NCBI RefSeq assembly: GCF_019049675.1
Contig: NZ_JAFMOW010000052.1
Location: 43,311-107,310, forward strand
Length of the DNA: 64,000 nt
Direction of reading: 5' to 3'
Source: Rahnella bonaserana
GTDB lineage: Bacteria > Pseudomonadota > Gammaproteobacteria > Enterobacterales > Enterobacteriaceae
Notes under the pieces: model-generated
Seen by the model: the letters and a program-made list of their open reading frames with translations, nothing else
The model's database searches: none
Told to the model about the DNA's origin: nothing
Translations under genes and position numbers: made by a program
Part shown: in pieces, positions 19,392 to 28,682 of the stretch
Layout: each line of letters begins with the position of its first letter
Position numbering within the stretch: position 1 is the first letter of the stretch

Positions 19392-20597
19392 TTAATCGGC
19401 TAATAAGTCGAGGGCGTATTTTACCGCAACGACCAGCCGCGTAACGTCCTGTTCATTATTATACGGCGCAAACGAGGCCCGTAATGTTCCGCTGATGCCC
19501 AGAGCGTTCATCAGGGGCTGAGCGCAATGCTGTCCGGCGCGCAGGGCGATAGCCTGTTCGGCCAGCAAAGCGACAAGATCACTGTGATGTTCACCGGCGA
19601 TATCGAATGCCAGAACGGACGAATGCTGAACACGAAAACTGCGGAAGCCTTCAATTTGCGCAAGCTGTTCCTCAGCCAGTGCCGCCAGATGCTGTGCATG
19701 TTTCTCCGCCGCTTGCATATCCACGGTTTTTAACCATTTCAGTGCAGCAGACATTCCGATCACACCGGCAATATTTGGCGTTCCCGCCTCGAAACGGTGC
19801 GGAACGGCCTGCGGTGTGAAATCCGTCATAGAAGCCTGCGTCAGCATTTTTCCGCCGCCCTGCCACGGCGACATACTTTCGAGTAATTCAGTTTTGCCAT
19901 ACAACACACCGATGCCGGTCGGCCCATAAAGCTTATGACCGGAGAAAGCATAAAAGTCTATATCGAGCTGTTTTACATCCGGCGCGCAATGCACCACGCC
20001 CTGTGCGCCATCGATAAGAACGGGCGTGCCGTTAGCGTGTGCCAGTTCAACGGCGCGGGCAATATCAGGCATTGCGCCCGTCACGTTCGACATTTGCGTC
20101 AGCGCCAGCAGGCGTGTTTTGCTGCTCAGCAGACGGGGAAGGGTGCTGATATCCGGTATGCCAAGTTGATCTACCGGCAGCGTGACGACGTGCGCCTGAC
20201 ACTGCTGCGCCACCATCAGCCACGGAATAAGGTTAGCGTGATGTTCTGCCTGGCTGACAATAATTTCATCACCAGGCAGCAGGCGCGGACGTAGCCAGCT
20301 TTGCGCCACCAGATTGATGGACTCCGTGGTTCCCCGCGTCCAGACGATATTTTCGTTACGCGGCGCATTGATCCATTGCGCCATCTGTAATCTGGCCTGT
20401 TCGTATTGTTCCGTCAGGGTTTGCGCCGCACGATGCTGGCTGCGGTGGACGGTAGCGCCTTCCTGAGAGTAGAAATTCACAGTGGCATCGATCACTGCCT
20501 GCGGCTTCAGCGCGGTGGCTGCGCTGTCGAGATAGCATTGTCCCTGAGACAGTGCAGGAAAGTGCTGGCGGAAACCGGCAGGGTTAAAGTCAGTCAT
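19392..20597 (-). CDS. csdA: Cysteine desulfurase CsdA
   Basis: A PLP-dependent enzyme that takes sulphur from cysteine (or cysteine sulfinate) and hands it to CsdE. The 401-residue protein has the PLP lysine in [17 protein letters not shown] and the persulphide-forming cysteine in [12 protein letters not shown], typical of the SufS-like group II desulfurases. It heads the csdA-csdE operon. Suf and Isc systems are not in this window. Confidence 0.95.
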   Translation of the reverse strand: MTDFNPAGFRQHFPALSQGQCYLDSAATALKPQAVIDATVNFYSQEGATVHRSQHRAAQTLTEQYEQARLQMAQWINAPRNENIVWTRGTTESINLVAQSWLRPRLLPGDEIIVSQAEHHANLIPWLMVAQQCQAHVVTLPVDQLGIPDISTLPRLLSSKTRLLALTQMSNVTGAMPDIARAVELAHANGTPVLIDGAQGVVHCAPDVKQLDIDFYAFSGHKLYGPTGIGVLYGKTELLESMSPWQGGGKMLTQASMTDFTPQAVPHRFEAGTPNIAGVIGMSAALKWLKTVDMQAAEKHAQHLAALAEEQLAQIEGFRSFRVQHSSVLAFDIAGEHHSDLVALLAEQAIALRAGQHCAQPLMNALGISGTLRASFAPYNNEQDVTRLVVAVKYALDLLAD

Positions 20598-20786
20598 ACG
20601 AAATCAAATCCTTCAGCCTGAGTTAAAGAATGCAGGTTTTTTTGTAACACAAGCCGCTTATCCATTTTAGGAATGGTTACCTGGAAATTTATCAGAAGTT
20701 TGTTATGCTGAATTACGTTAACTAAATACATTAGCCTGGAAGTTTAACCAGGAATTTTAAGCATTTTAATCTGCAAGGAGTCTATG

Positions 20787-21008
20787 ATGAAGAAGATCGC
20801 CGCCGTAATTTCAGCTGCACTGCTGACCACAACACTTGCCGCCTGTTCAAGCAACTACGTGATGCATACCAACGATGGCCGTACCATTGTTGCTGATGGC
20901 AAACCTAGCACGGACAATGATACCGGTATGATCAGTTATACCGATGCGTATGGCAACAAGCAGCAGATCAATAAATCTGAAATCAAAGAAATGGCAGAAG
21001 GGAACTAA
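20787..21008 (+). CDS. ygdI: YgdI/YgdR-family small lipoprotein
   Basis: A 73-residue lipoprotein with signal MKKIAAVISAALLTTTLAAC (lipidated Cys20). The mature domain (SNYVMHTNDGRTIVADGKP and TGMISYTDAYGNKQQINKSE) is closely like ygdR at 1732. The second of two adjacent ATG codons lies six bases after AAGGAG and gives the family's usual MKK start. Its function is unknown. In E. coli ygdI also lies between csdA and gcvA. Confidence 0.92.
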   Translation: MKKIAAVISAALLTTTLAACSSNYVMHTNDGRTIVADGKPSTDNDTGMISYTDAYGNKQQINKSEIKEMAEGN

Positions 21009-21065
21009 TCCCTCAGGTGAATTCCCCGATGGGTTGAAGCCGGGGTAACCTCACATTCTGCTTTA

Positions 21066-21106
21066 TGACAAAACCGGCTCTTCTTGCGATGAGGCCGGTT
21101 TTGTCA
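21066..21106. terminator. ygdI terminator
   Basis: A perfect 13-base-pair inverted repeat (TGACAAAACCGGC and its complement) with a 15-base loop, 57 bases after ygdI. The T residues lie inside the stem, so it may work from both sides. Confidence 0.65.
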
Positions 21107-21164
21107 CATTATGCGCCCGCATAACGCCGTACTTGCCTTAATTTGTCCTGAAAAACCAACAGGC

Positions 21165-21360
21165 AAAAAAAAGCACCGCAAATTGCGGTGCTGAAAAATC
21201 ACTTTGGACAGACAGGGTAATGTACAGGAAGTGAAAAGTTTGTAGCATTCAAGCTACGTGTCTGGATTGCCAGACAATTGCAAACACAACATCACAACCA
21301 CAAGCCAAAAGTATTTCAGCATCCTCATACCAATCTACTTTTCGTTCCGGCTCAGGAAGT
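21165..21360 (-). ncRNA. gcvB: GcvB small regulatory RNA
   Basis: The minus strand, starting ACTTCCTGAGCCGGAACG, reads as GcvB: the G/U-rich R1 seed (GGTTGTGATGTTGTGTTTGC), the segment CACTTCCTGTACATTACC, and the terminator hairpin AGCACCGCAA/TTGCGGTGCT with eight T residues. GcvB base-pairs with Hfq to repress many amino-acid and peptide transporter mRNAs. It is divergent from gcvA, whose product activates it when glycine is plentiful. The length is about 196 nt, slightly shorter than the E. coli RNA. Confidence 0.97.
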
Positions 21361-21487
21361 GGCGCCACTATAGGTTTTTGCCTGTACATCCTCAACGGAC
21401 AAATTATAATGTCTCGGATTAAAAAAACTAATATCTAAACCCGCGGACAGGCGCTCCGCTTACCGGCGAATAAGAAGTATCCATTCT

Positions 21488-22408
21488 ATGTCAAAACGTT
21501 TACCGCCTTTGAATTCTCTGCGGGTATTTGATGCCGCAGCGCGCCACCTTAGTTTTACTAAGGCTGCCGAAGAATTGTTCGTCACGCAGGCCGCTGTTAG
21601 CCACCAGATTAAGTCACTTGAGGACTTTTTAGGGTTAAAACTGTTTCGAAGACGTAATCGCTCATTGTTACTGACCGAAGAAGGGCAGAGCTATTATCTG
21701 GATATTAAGGAGATATTCTCCTCCCTGAATGAGGCGACGAGAAAACTTCAGGCGCGCAGCGCTAAAGGCGCACTGACGGTAAGTTTGCCGCCGAGCTTTG
21801 CGATTCAATGGCTGGTGCCAAGATTGTCTGGCTTTAACTCAGCTTATCCGGGCATTGATGTGCGTATTCAGGCCGTGGACCGTGAAGAAGACAAATTATC
21901 CGACGATGTTGATGTGGCGATTTTCCATGGACGGGGCAACTGGCCGGGGCTGCGGGCCGAGCGTTTATATGCTGAATATTTACTTCCGGTTTGTTCTCCT
22001 TCTTTTCTGATGAGTGATAATCCGCTGAAGGAACCGGCTGATTTAAGCCACCATACGTTGTTGCACGATGCTTCGCGCCGCGACTGGCTGGCCTACACCA
22101 AACAACTCGGGTTACAGCAGATCAATGTCCAGCAAGGGCCTATTTTCAGCCACAGCGCGATGGTGGTTCAGGCTGCCGTTCACGGGCAAGGCATAGCGCT
22201 GGTGAATAATGTCATGGCGCAGACTGAAATTGAGGCCGGACGTCTGGTCTGCCCGTTCAGCGAAGTTTTGATCAGTAAAAATGCTTTTTATCTGGTTTGT
22301 CATGACAGTCAGGCAGAACTGGGTAAAATAGCCGCCTTTCGTCAGTGGATCCTCGCGCGAGCAGCCAGCGAGCAGGAAAAACTGCGCTTTCGTTTCGATC
22401 AGGCATAA
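21488..22408 (+). CDS. gcvA: Glycine cleavage system transcriptional regulator GcvA
   Basis: A LysR-type regulator of 306 residues that activates gcvTHP and gcvB when glycine is present and represses with GcvR otherwise. The N-terminal helix-turn-helix (SFTKAAEELFVTQAAVSHQIKSLE, quoted as SFTKAAEELF then VTQAAVSHQIKSLE) is intact, followed by the two-lobed effector domain. The 127 bases between the gcvA and gcvB 5' ends hold the divergent promoters. No strong Shine-Dalgarno precedes the ATG. Confidence 0.95.
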   Translation: MSKRLPPLNSLRVFDAAARHLSFTKAAEELFVTQAAVSHQIKSLEDFLGLKLFRRRNRSLLLTEEGQSYYLDIKEIFSSLNEATRKLQARSAKGALTVSLPPSFAIQWLVPRLSGFNSAYPGIDVRIQAVDREEDKLSDDVDVAIFHGRGNWPGLRAERLYAEYLLPVCSPSFLMSDNPLKEPADLSHHTLLHDASRRDWLAYTKQLGLQQINVQQGPIFSHSAMVVQAAVHGQGIALVNNVMAQTEIEAGRLVCPFSEVLISKNAFYLVCHDSQAELGKIAAFRQWILARAASEQEKLRFRFDQA

Positions 22409-22502
22409 GGCCGGATCCCCTGGGATAGAAAGTTCTGAGTCTGCTTATCAGACTGATTGATTTGGATTTTCATCGGCAAATAACGATAACAGGTAACGCA
22501 TA

Positions 22503-22898
22503 ATGACCAGTCGTTCAATGTTGATCTTCGCTGCAATCAGCGGTTTTATTTACGTCGCTTTCGGTGCCTTCGGCGCACATGTGTTGAGCCAGTCGCTTGG
22601 CGAAGCAGAAATGGCGTGGATCCATACCGGATTAACGTATCAAAGTATTCATACCCTGGCGGTGATGATTTTAGCTGTTGCGATGCAGCGCCAGCGTAAT
22701 GTGTGGTTCTACTGGAGCAGCGCCTTTTTAGCGCTGGGAACCGTGTTATTCAGCGGCAGCCTTTATTGTCTGGCGCTGTCGCATCTCCGTTTATTCGTTT
22801 TTGTAACTCCGATTGGCGGTACCTTGTTCCTGGTCGGTTGGATTTTGATGTTGATCGGCGCACTGCGCCTGAAGAAAAAGGCCGAACGCCATGAATAA
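22503..22898 (+). CDS. ygdD: DUF423 inner-membrane protein YgdD
   Basis: A 131-residue integral membrane protein with four predicted helices, starting [26 protein letters not shown]. The GAFGAHVL and [16 protein letters not shown] segments are typical of the DUF423 family, whose function is unknown. It overlaps rlmM by eight bases, so the two are translationally coupled, as in E. coli. Confidence 0.93.
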   Translation: MTSRSMLIFAAISGFIYVAFGAFGAHVLSQSLGEAEMAWIHTGLTYQSIHTLAVMILAVAMQRQRNVWFYWSSAFLALGTVLFSGSLYCLALSHLRLFVFVTPIGGTLFLVGWILMLIGALRLKKKAERHE

Positions 22899-23997
22899 AG
22901 TTGCTCTCTACTGCCGTCAGGGTTTTGAAAAAGAATGTGCAGCAGAAATTACCGACAAAGCCGCAAAGATGGAAATCTTCGGTTTTGCCCGCGTGAAAGA
23001 AAACAGCGGATATGTGCTGTTTGAATGCTACCAGCCGGATGATGCTGACCGTATCGCTAAAGATTTGCCCTTCCGCGAACTGATTTTTGCCCGTCAGTTA
23101 ATAGTGGTCGGCGAATTGCTGAAAGATTTACCGCCGGAAGACCGTGTTTCTCCGATCGTCGGCATGGTTCAGAACGTGATCACCAATGGCGGTGAGCTTC
23201 GCGTCGAAGTGCCGGACACCAATGAAAGCAAAGAACTGACTAAGTTTTGTCGCAAACTGACCGTGCCGTTGCGTGCTGCGATGCGTGAACGCAAAGTGCT
23301 GGGTAAGAAAGAGAATGCGTTGCGCCCGGTCGTGCATGTGTTCTTTATTGCGCCGGGTTGTTGCTATGTGGGGTATTCCTACAGCAACAACAATTCACCT
23401 TTCTACATGGGTATTCCGCGCCTCAAGTTCCCGTCCGAAGCGCCAAGCCGTTCAACGCTGAAACTCGAAGAAGCTTTCCACGTCTTTATTCCGGCGGATG
23501 AGTGGGATGAACGTCTGGCCAGCGGCATGTACGCGGTCGATTTAGGCGCGTGTCCGGGCGGTTGGACGTATCAGCTGACACAACGCAGCATGATGGTCAC
23601 GGCTATCGACAATGGTCCGATGGCGCCAAGCCTGATGGAAACCGGTCAGGTTATTCATCTGCGCGAAGACGGCTTCCGCTATAAATCCACCAGTACTAAA
23701 AACTACTGGCTGGTCTGTGACATGGTAGAGAAACCGGCGAAAGTGGCTGCGCTGATGTGTGACTGGCTGGTCAACGGCTGGTGCCGCGAGGCAATTTTCA
23801 ACCTGAAGTTACCGATGAAAAAGCGTTACGAAGAAGTGTCTAACATTCTCGAGCGCATCGACGAACGGCTGAAAGAAAATGGTGTGAACGCGGAGATCTT
23901 TGCGAAACAGCTTTATCATGACCGCGAAGAAGTCACCGTGCATATCCGCCGTTTCTGGTCAGCTATTGGCGGGCGTCGCGATGAGCGTGATCGCTGA
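22891..23997 (+). CDS. rlmM: 23S rRNA 2'-O-ribose methyltransferase RlmM
   Basis: Methylates the 2' hydroxyl of C2498 in 23S rRNA using S-adenosylmethionine. The 368-residue protein has an N-terminal THUMP-like region and a Rossmann methyltransferase domain with [15 protein letters not shown] as the SAM-binding motif and LPMKKRYEE as the catalytic-lysine segment. It begins inside the ygdD stop region. An ERIC element begins at its last base. Confidence 0.95.
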   Translation: MNKVALYCRQGFEKECAAEITDKAAKMEIFGFARVKENSGYVLFECYQPDDADRIAKDLPFRELIFARQLIVVGELLKDLPPEDRVSPIVGMVQNVITNGGELRVEVPDTNESKELTKFCRKLTVPLRAAMRERKVLGKKENALRPVVHVFFIAPGCCYVGYSYSNNNSPFYMGIPRLKFPSEAPSRSTLKLEEAFHVFIPADEWDERLASGMYAVDLGACPGGWTYQLTQRSMMVTAIDNGPMAPSLMETGQVIHLREDGFRYKSTSTKNYWLVCDMVEKPAKVAALMCDWLVNGWCREAIFNLKLPMKKRYEEVSNILERIDERLKENGVNAEIFAKQLYHDREEVTVHIRRFWSAIGGRRDERDR

Positions 23998-24121
23998 TAC
24001 TCTTCATACTTCGAGTTGCTGATGCGTTGGCTGCATGCGCTCACCCGAATCACTTACTTATGTAAGCTCATCGGGATTCACTTAATTGCCGCCTTCCTGC
24101 AACTCGAATTATTTTGAGTAT
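23997..24121. repeat. ERIC element (intergenic repeat consensus)
   Basis: A 125-bp imperfect palindrome with 23-base terminal repeats (19 of 23 matching, each starting ATACTC) and a central CTTAC-TTAT-GTAAG dyad. The core ATGTAAGCTCATCGGGATTC and the arm CGCTCACCCGAATCACTTAC match the sites of the standard ERIC1R and ERIC2 typing primers almost exactly. It lies between rlmM and xni and, if transcribed from rlmM, would fold into a long hairpin at the 3' end of the message. Confidence 0.92.
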
Positions 24122-24167
24122 CTGATTATGGCGTTTCTTAATAAGAAGCGCCTTTTTTACACCCATT

Positions 24168-24920
24168 TTATGGCAGACGCAGTTGCTGTAAGTTGCCGTC
24201 GAGCGCCACGTCGGTTTGCAGCGTCGAAACCCGTTTGCAGATATAAGCCTGTTCGCGGTGTTCCTCCAGCTTCTTACGCCATTTTTCCGGCACGCCTTCC
24301 AGATTATCGTAAAGCTCATCCAGCGAGCCGGTTTGCGTCAGTAATGTCACCGCTGTCTTCGGACCAATGCCCGGCACGCCTGGGATTTTACTGCTGCTGA
24401 TCCCCGCCAGACCCCAGTAATCGGTGAGTTGCTGAGGCAGAACGCCAAAGGTTTCCTGCACAAAAGGCATATCCAGCCAGCGTTTCTGGAAATAATCGCG
24501 GATCTGAACATTCGGAGCCAGCAACTGGCAGTATCCTTTATCGGTTGAAACAATAGTCACCTGATGACCGCCGGACGATACTTTTGCCGCCAGCGTGGCA
24601 GCCAGGTCATCCGCTTCATTGCCCGCAGAATGCCAGCAGGCGATGCCCTGCGCTTCGAAGCCGGCTTTCAGATCGGGCATTTCTGTAAACAGATTCTCCG
24701 GCATCGGTGTACGCCCGGCTTTGTAGTCGGGCAGGCACTGATGACGCCAGCTGTCGGCACGGTCATCTTCGTCAAATACCGCAACGGCGTGTGTGGGTTG
24801 AGTATGCTGAATCAGCTGGCCGATAGCATTCTGGCAGGTAATAAGACAAGGCGAGCTCTGTACTGCGTGAATACGGCGGATCAGGTTCAGGGCATCAATA
24901 ATCAGCAGATGTATTGCCAT
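24168..24920 (-). CDS. xni: Flap endonuclease Xni (ExoIX)
   Basis: A structure-specific 5' flap endonuclease related to the 5' nuclease domain of DNA polymerase I. The 250 residues include [12 protein letters not shown], the metal-binding [12 protein letters not shown] and [12 protein letters not shown], and the helix-hairpin-helix [18 protein letters not shown], whose lysine binds potassium in the E. coli protein. The ATG at 24920 follows GGAG by six bases; an ATG four codons upstream contains the Shine-Dalgarno itself and is rejected. It is convergent with rlmM. Confidence 0.94.
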   Translation of the reverse strand: MAIHLLIIDALNLIRRIHAVQSSPCLITCQNAIGQLIQHTQPTHAVAVFDEDDRADSWRHQCLPDYKAGRTPMPENLFTEMPDLKAGFEAQGIACWHSAGNEADDLAATLAAKVSSGGHQVTIVSTDKGYCQLLAPNVQIRDYFQKRWLDMPFVQETFGVLPQQLTDYWGLAGISSSKIPGVPGIGPKTAVTLLTQTGSLDELYDNLEGVPEKWRKKLEEHREQAYICKRVSTLQTDVALDGNLQQLRLP

Positions 24921-24998
24921 GTTAATCTCCATAATAAAGGCGACTTGCGTCGCCCTTAGATCTGCTTTAGAAGTGTGACTTGCCGTGTGAACGGTTAA

Positions 24999-26363
24999 TC
25001 AGGCACAAATCTCATAACAAGGAATGTACGCACTGCCCGGCAATTTCATGCGGTGCTGTGCGACGAACCCTTGCAGCAGGCTGTCCATTTTTTTCATCAA
25101 TGCCGGATCGCCATGCAGTTTGAAGCGACCATGTTGCTCGATGGCGTGGATCCCAAATTCTTTCACGTTACCGGCCACAATCCCGGAGAAGGCGCGGCGC
25201 AGTGCGGCGGCCAGTTCCTGCGGTGGCTGGTTTGGATAAAGGTTCAGGTTCGCCATGTTTTCATGGTTTGGCTCGAACGGATGCTGCAAATCAGGCGCAA
25301 TGCGAATCGACCAGTTAAAGCTGTAAGCATCGCCGCTGTTACGGCGGTTTTCTTTCACCAGCGGCATCGCATGTTTCATCTGACGGGCTACTTCTGTCGG
25401 ATCATCGATAATGATGGTGTAGAACTTACAGGCTTCTTCGCCCAGCGTTTCTTTAATGAAAGCATCGAGCACATGGAAGTAATCGGCGCTTTCTTTCGGG
25501 CCGGTCAGGATCAGCGGGAGAACCTGATTGCTGTTTTCCGGATCCATCAGGATCCCCAGCAGATAGAGCAATTCTTCTGCGGTGCCGACGCCGCCAGGGA
25601 AAATAATGATCCCGTGGGCAATACGCACGAACGCCTCAAGCCGTTTTTCGATATCCGGCATGATAATCAGTTCGTTGACCAGCGGATTAGGCGGTTCAGC
25701 GGCAATGATTGAAGGTTCGGTCATGCCGATAAAGCGGCCTGATTTGTAACGTTGTTGCGCGTGACCGACTGCGGCACCTTTCATTGGCGCTTCCATCGCA
25801 CCCGGCCCACAGCCGGTGCAAATGTTCAGTTCGCGCAAACCCAGCTGGCTGCCGACGTTGCGGGCGTACTGGTATTCGATTTCATTAATAGAGTGACCGC
25901 CCCAGCATACGACCATATTTGGATCTTCATCCAGATGCAGGGCGCGGGCGTTACGTAAGATAGAAAATACCAGATTGGTCAGGTGTGCTGAATTTTCGGT
26001 ATTCAGGTGCTGAAAACGACCGGCGTTGTCGATTTGCCCGCTGACGAAGAGAATATCGCGCAGCACGGCAAACAGGTTGGCCTGTAATGAACGGATGATC
26101 CGCCCGTCCACAAAGGCATCTTCCGGCGGGTTTACCAGTTCAAGTTTCACGCCACGCTCTCTGCGCAACACATTGATATCAAAGCTTTCGTAACGATCGA
26201 GAAGTTCTTTACTGCTGTCAGTCTGACTGCCGCTGTTAAGGACGGCCAGTGAACAATTTCGGAAAAGGCGATAGAGGTCGCTGCTCGCCGTGCGTTTGAG
26301 CATGTCGACTTCCAGCTGCGACAACAAATCCATTGAGCCTAACGGGCTGATATGTGTAATCAA
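24999..26363 (-). CDS. ppnN: Nucleotide 5'-monophosphate nucleosidase PpnN
   Basis: A LOG-family enzyme that cleaves purine and pyrimidine nucleotides to base plus ribose 5-phosphate and is activated by (p)ppGpp. I start it at a TTG (26363) because the protein then begins [11 protein letters not shown] after the initiator residue. It is 454 residues, as in E. coli, and AAGGAG lies five bases upstream. The longer frame to the next upstream start adds an atypical, cysteine-rich extension. Motifs seen: [16 protein letters not shown] and [18 protein letters not shown] (the LOG signature). In E. coli sdaC-sdaB lie between xni and this gene; here they are absent. Confidence 0.95.
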   Translation of the reverse strand: MITHISPLGSMDLLSQLEVDMLKRTASSDLYRLFRNCSLAVLNSGSQTDSSKELLDRYESFDINVLRRERGVKLELVNPPEDAFVDGRIIRSLQANLFAVLRDILFVSGQIDNAGRFQHLNTENSAHLTNLVFSILRNARALHLDEDPNMVVCWGGHSINEIEYQYARNVGSQLGLRELNICTGCGPGAMEAPMKGAAVGHAQQRYKSGRFIGMTEPSIIAAEPPNPLVNELIIMPDIEKRLEAFVRIAHGIIIFPGGVGTAEELLYLLGILMDPENSNQVLPLILTGPKESADYFHVLDAFIKETLGEEACKFYTIIIDDPTEVARQMKHAMPLVKENRRNSGDAYSFNWSIRIAPDLQHPFEPNHENMANLNLYPNQPPQELAAALRRAFSGIVAGNVKEFGIHAIEQHGRFKLHGDPALMKKMDSLLQGFVAQHRMKLPGSAYIPCYEICA

Positions 26364-26533
26364 AGTTGCTCCTTGACACCAACGGGTGCAGTGATTCTTT
26401 CTGCTACCTGATTGCGGCGCATGATTTTTCGAATCATGTTTTTTGCGCCGTATGCAATTTAACAGTAACCCTGTCATCAGGCTTTTACCAATGCTGACAG
26501 AGCGTTAGCTCAGTTCTTGAGCAACGTCTCGCA

Positions 26534-27379
26534 TTATTGTCTGACAAGTCTCGCTGTTGCAGGTTCAAACGGGAAGTTGGATCTCCACGGATTGATATCC
26601 AGTCCGCCTCGACGTGTATAGCGCGCATAAACGGCAAGCTTTTCCGGCTGGCAGAAACGCAGGAGATCATTGAAGATGCGTTCAACGCATTGTTCGTGGA
26701 ATTCGTTGTGATGACGGAAAGACACCAGATAACGCAGCAGGGCTTCACGGTTGATTTTCGGACCGCGATACCGGATTTGCACGGAACCCCAGTCTGGCTG
26801 ATGGGTGATCAGACAGTTGGATTTCAGCAGATGACTTACCAGCGATTCTTCAACAGTTTCCTCGCCTTTAGCATTGACCAGATAATCAGTGCTGAACTCA
26901 TAGCTGTCGATTTCAATATCCTGCTCATCAATACAGATGCCGTCGAAATGTCCTACCGGTGACCCTTCAATTTCAGACAGACGGCTGACTGTCACTGTGA
27001 CGTCACCTTGTGCGCAGGCGCTCAGGTCACGTGTTAAGGTTTCCTGCACCGTTTTCCAGTCGGGGAAGACGGTTTGATTAAAACTATTCAGATAGAGTTT
27101 GAAACTTTTGGATTCGATCAGGTTCTGACTGTTGGCATTCAGGCTGATTTCGCCCACAGCAACCTGTGGCAATCCCTTCGCGTTGAGCCAGGACAGTTCA
27201 TACAGCGTCCAGATATCGGCGCCATGAAACGGTAAGTTATCCGGATACAAGCCCAGCGGCTCACGGTTCATGCTGCGCGGAACGGCCTGCAATAAAGACG
27301 CATCATAATGGTCAACGTAAGCCGTACTTTTGCCCAGCGTCAGTTGCGCCAGAGCGGGGTTATCCTGATATGAGGACAT
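26534..27379 (-). CDS. queF: NADPH-dependent 7-cyano-7-deazaguanine reductase QueF
   Basis: Reduces preQ0 to preQ1 in queuosine synthesis. The 281-residue product is the long, two-T-fold form of proteobacteria. It carries the family motif [15 protein letters not shown] and the catalytic cysteine in [17 protein letters not shown], with the C-terminal [18 protein letters not shown] lies upstream of the ATG. It is divergent from syd, with 79 bases between the start codons. Confidence 0.95.
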   Translation of the reverse strand: MSSYQDNPALAQLTLGKSTAYVDHYDASLLQAVPRSMNREPLGLYPDNLPFHGADIWTLYELSWLNAKGLPQVAVGEISLNANSQNLIESKSFKLYLNSFNQTVFPDWKTVQETLTRDLSACAQGDVTVTVSRLSEIEGSPVGHFDGICIDEQDIEIDSYEFSTDYLVNAKGEETVEESLVSHLLKSNCLITHQPDWGSVQIRYRGPKINREALLRYLVSFRHHNEFHEQCVERIFNDLLRFCQPEKLAVYARYTRRGGLDINPWRSNFPFEPATARLVRQ

Positions 27380-27458
27380 GCTGTCACCTTGCTTAGAGAT
27401 CGGTACAATAGAGAATAGCCACCAGTTTAACCCAGCCTTACCGGAAGATGAGAGAATT

Positions 27459-28010
27459 ATGGAGTCTGAAGTTTCAGTAGCATTGCGTGAATTTACTCAG
27501 CGTTTTGTCGATCTCTGGCAACAGGAAACCGGCATGCCTCCTTCCAGTGAAGCCCTGTTTGGGGTGGCTTCGCCGTGCGTGGTGAAGACGGAAGAAGATA
27601 AAGTGTACTGGCTGACTCAGACGTTCAGCCCGCAGGCAACCCTGGAAAATGTCGAACGCGCGATGGAATTACAACTGCGTCCTGAGGCGCATGCGTTTTA
27701 TACCACGCAGTTTGCCGGAGACATGACCGCCAGCTGGCAGGGCAATGCGCTGACCCTGTTGCAGGTGTGGAGCCCGGAAGATTTCACCCGTTTGCAGGAA
27801 AATCTGATTGGTCATCTGGTTACGCAAAAGCGTCTGAAGCTCACGCCAACGATTTTTCTGGCGACCACAGATTCCGAGCTGGATCTGGTTTCGCTTTGTA
27901 ATGTGACGGGTAATGTTGTGCTGGAACAATTCGGCAGTAAAAAACGAACTATACTCTCGCCATCGTTGTCAGAATTCCTTACAATGCTGACCGCTGTTTA
28001 TCCCGCCTGA
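27459..28010 (+). CDS. syd: SecY-interacting protein Syd
   Basis: A 183-residue cytoplasmic protein that binds SecY and is thought to check the quality of the SecYEG complex. The ATG at 27459 gives [15 protein letters not shown] after the start Met, in line with E. coli Syd; a frame extension upstream runs into the queF promoter region and is not used. Conserved stretches include [12 protein letters not shown] and [18 protein letters not shown]. The order queF-syd-csrB is the same as in E. coli. Confidence 0.94.
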   Translation: MESEVSVALREFTQRFVDLWQQETGMPPSSEALFGVASPCVVKTEEDKVYWLTQTFSPQATLENVERAMELQLRPEAHAFYTTQFAGDMTASWQGNALTLLQVWSPEDFTRLQENLIGHLVTQKRLKLTPTIFLATTDSELDLVSLCNVTGNVVLEQFGSKKRTILSPSLSEFLTMLTAVYPA

Positions 28011-28059
28011 TTTTATTAACCATGTCCCCATCCCGCAGAGCACAAATGGCTCACAAGCG

Positions 28060-28077
28060 TGTGAGAGATCTCTCACA
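28060..28077. promoter_or_regulatory. UvrY (GacA) binding site upstream of csrB
   Basis: A perfect 18-bp palindrome, TGTGAGAGATCTCTCACA, about 190 bases upstream of the csrB start. It is almost the same as the distal UvrY site of E. coli csrB (as remembered). A degenerate partner TGTAAGAGATCTCGCTAA follows at 28083-28100. Confidence 0.82.
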
Positions 28078-28170
28078 AAGGCTGTAAGAGATCTCGCTAA
28101 TTTGACTTAATCACTTCACTCTAAAAATCCATATAACTATCAAGATCAATAAGTTAACTCGATTATTTTT

Positions 28171-28186
28171 TGTAAGAAGGCTTACA
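28171..28186. promoter_or_regulatory. Second UvrY-like inverted repeat upstream of csrB
   Basis: TGTAAG-AAGG-CTTACA is a 16-bp inverted repeat with the GacA-box half-sites. The right half with flanks (GGCTTACACCC) is repeated 20 bases downstream at 28199-28209, giving a further half-site near the promoter. Confidence 0.65.
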
Positions 28187-28213
28187 CCCCATGTTTTTGG
28201 CTTACACCCTGTC

Positions 28214-28242
28214 TTGTCCTGAAAGGCAAAATCGACGATTCT
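28214..28242 (+). promoter_or_regulatory. csrB promoter
   Basis: TTGTCC and GATTCT separated by 17 bases. The string GACGATTCTA is shared with the E. coli csrB promoter as I remember it. Transcription should begin about seven bases later. Confidence 0.65.
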
Positions 28243-28248
28243 AGTCGT

Positions 28249-28608
28249 GCACCAAGGAAGCATGAGACAGAACATCAGGATGATGGCTGAATCATTAAAG
28301 AAGGGGACGGCTCAGGAAGAGTCAGGACGGCATCGGATTATGCCAGGATGTTTCAGGACGAAACCAGGGACACCTCCAGGACGGAGAAGAGAGCTCACAA
28401 AGGAAGCTGAGCGGGTCACAGATGACCAAGGGATATCAGTCAGGATGACTTAGGACAGACCGTCAGGATGAAAGTTGGACGATGCGAAGGATAGCCGGTT
28501 AGGATAACCGCAGGAAAAGTTTTCAGGGATTGAGCAGGGAGCACTTAGGTAGCTGGATTGCTATAAAACGAACCGGGGGCACTGTGTAAACAGTGCCCCC
28601 AATTTTTT
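28249..28608 (+). ncRNA. csrB: CsrB small regulatory RNA
   Basis: About 360 nt with more than 20 GGA motifs, many as CAGGATG, CAGGACG or AGGAAG, the CsrA-binding pattern of CsrB/RsmB RNAs. The 3' end (GAGCAGGGAGCACTTAGGTA and TAAAACGAACCGGGGGCACT) is very close to E. coli CsrB and finishes in a strong terminator. CsrB sequesters the CsrA protein and so relieves CsrA control of glycogen, motility and biofilm genes. Position directly after syd, the UvrY sites upstream and the promoter all agree. The 5' end is estimated to within several bases. Confidence 0.95.
28575..28608 (+). terminator. csrB terminator
   Basis: A perfect ten-base-pair GGGGGCACTG/CAGTGCCCCC stem with a TGTAAA loop, followed by AATTTTTT. 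Confidence 0.93.
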
Positions 28609-28682
28609 GTCTGAATTTTGTCGCAATGTCTGAAGCGTGTTATAGCAACAGGCTCCGCAATATCCGAAGCGCCCCTTAATTA

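Noticed and set aside
28247..28453. Open frame of 68 codons after syd
   Set aside because: It lies wholly inside the CsrB RNA and its sequence is explained by the GGA repeats.
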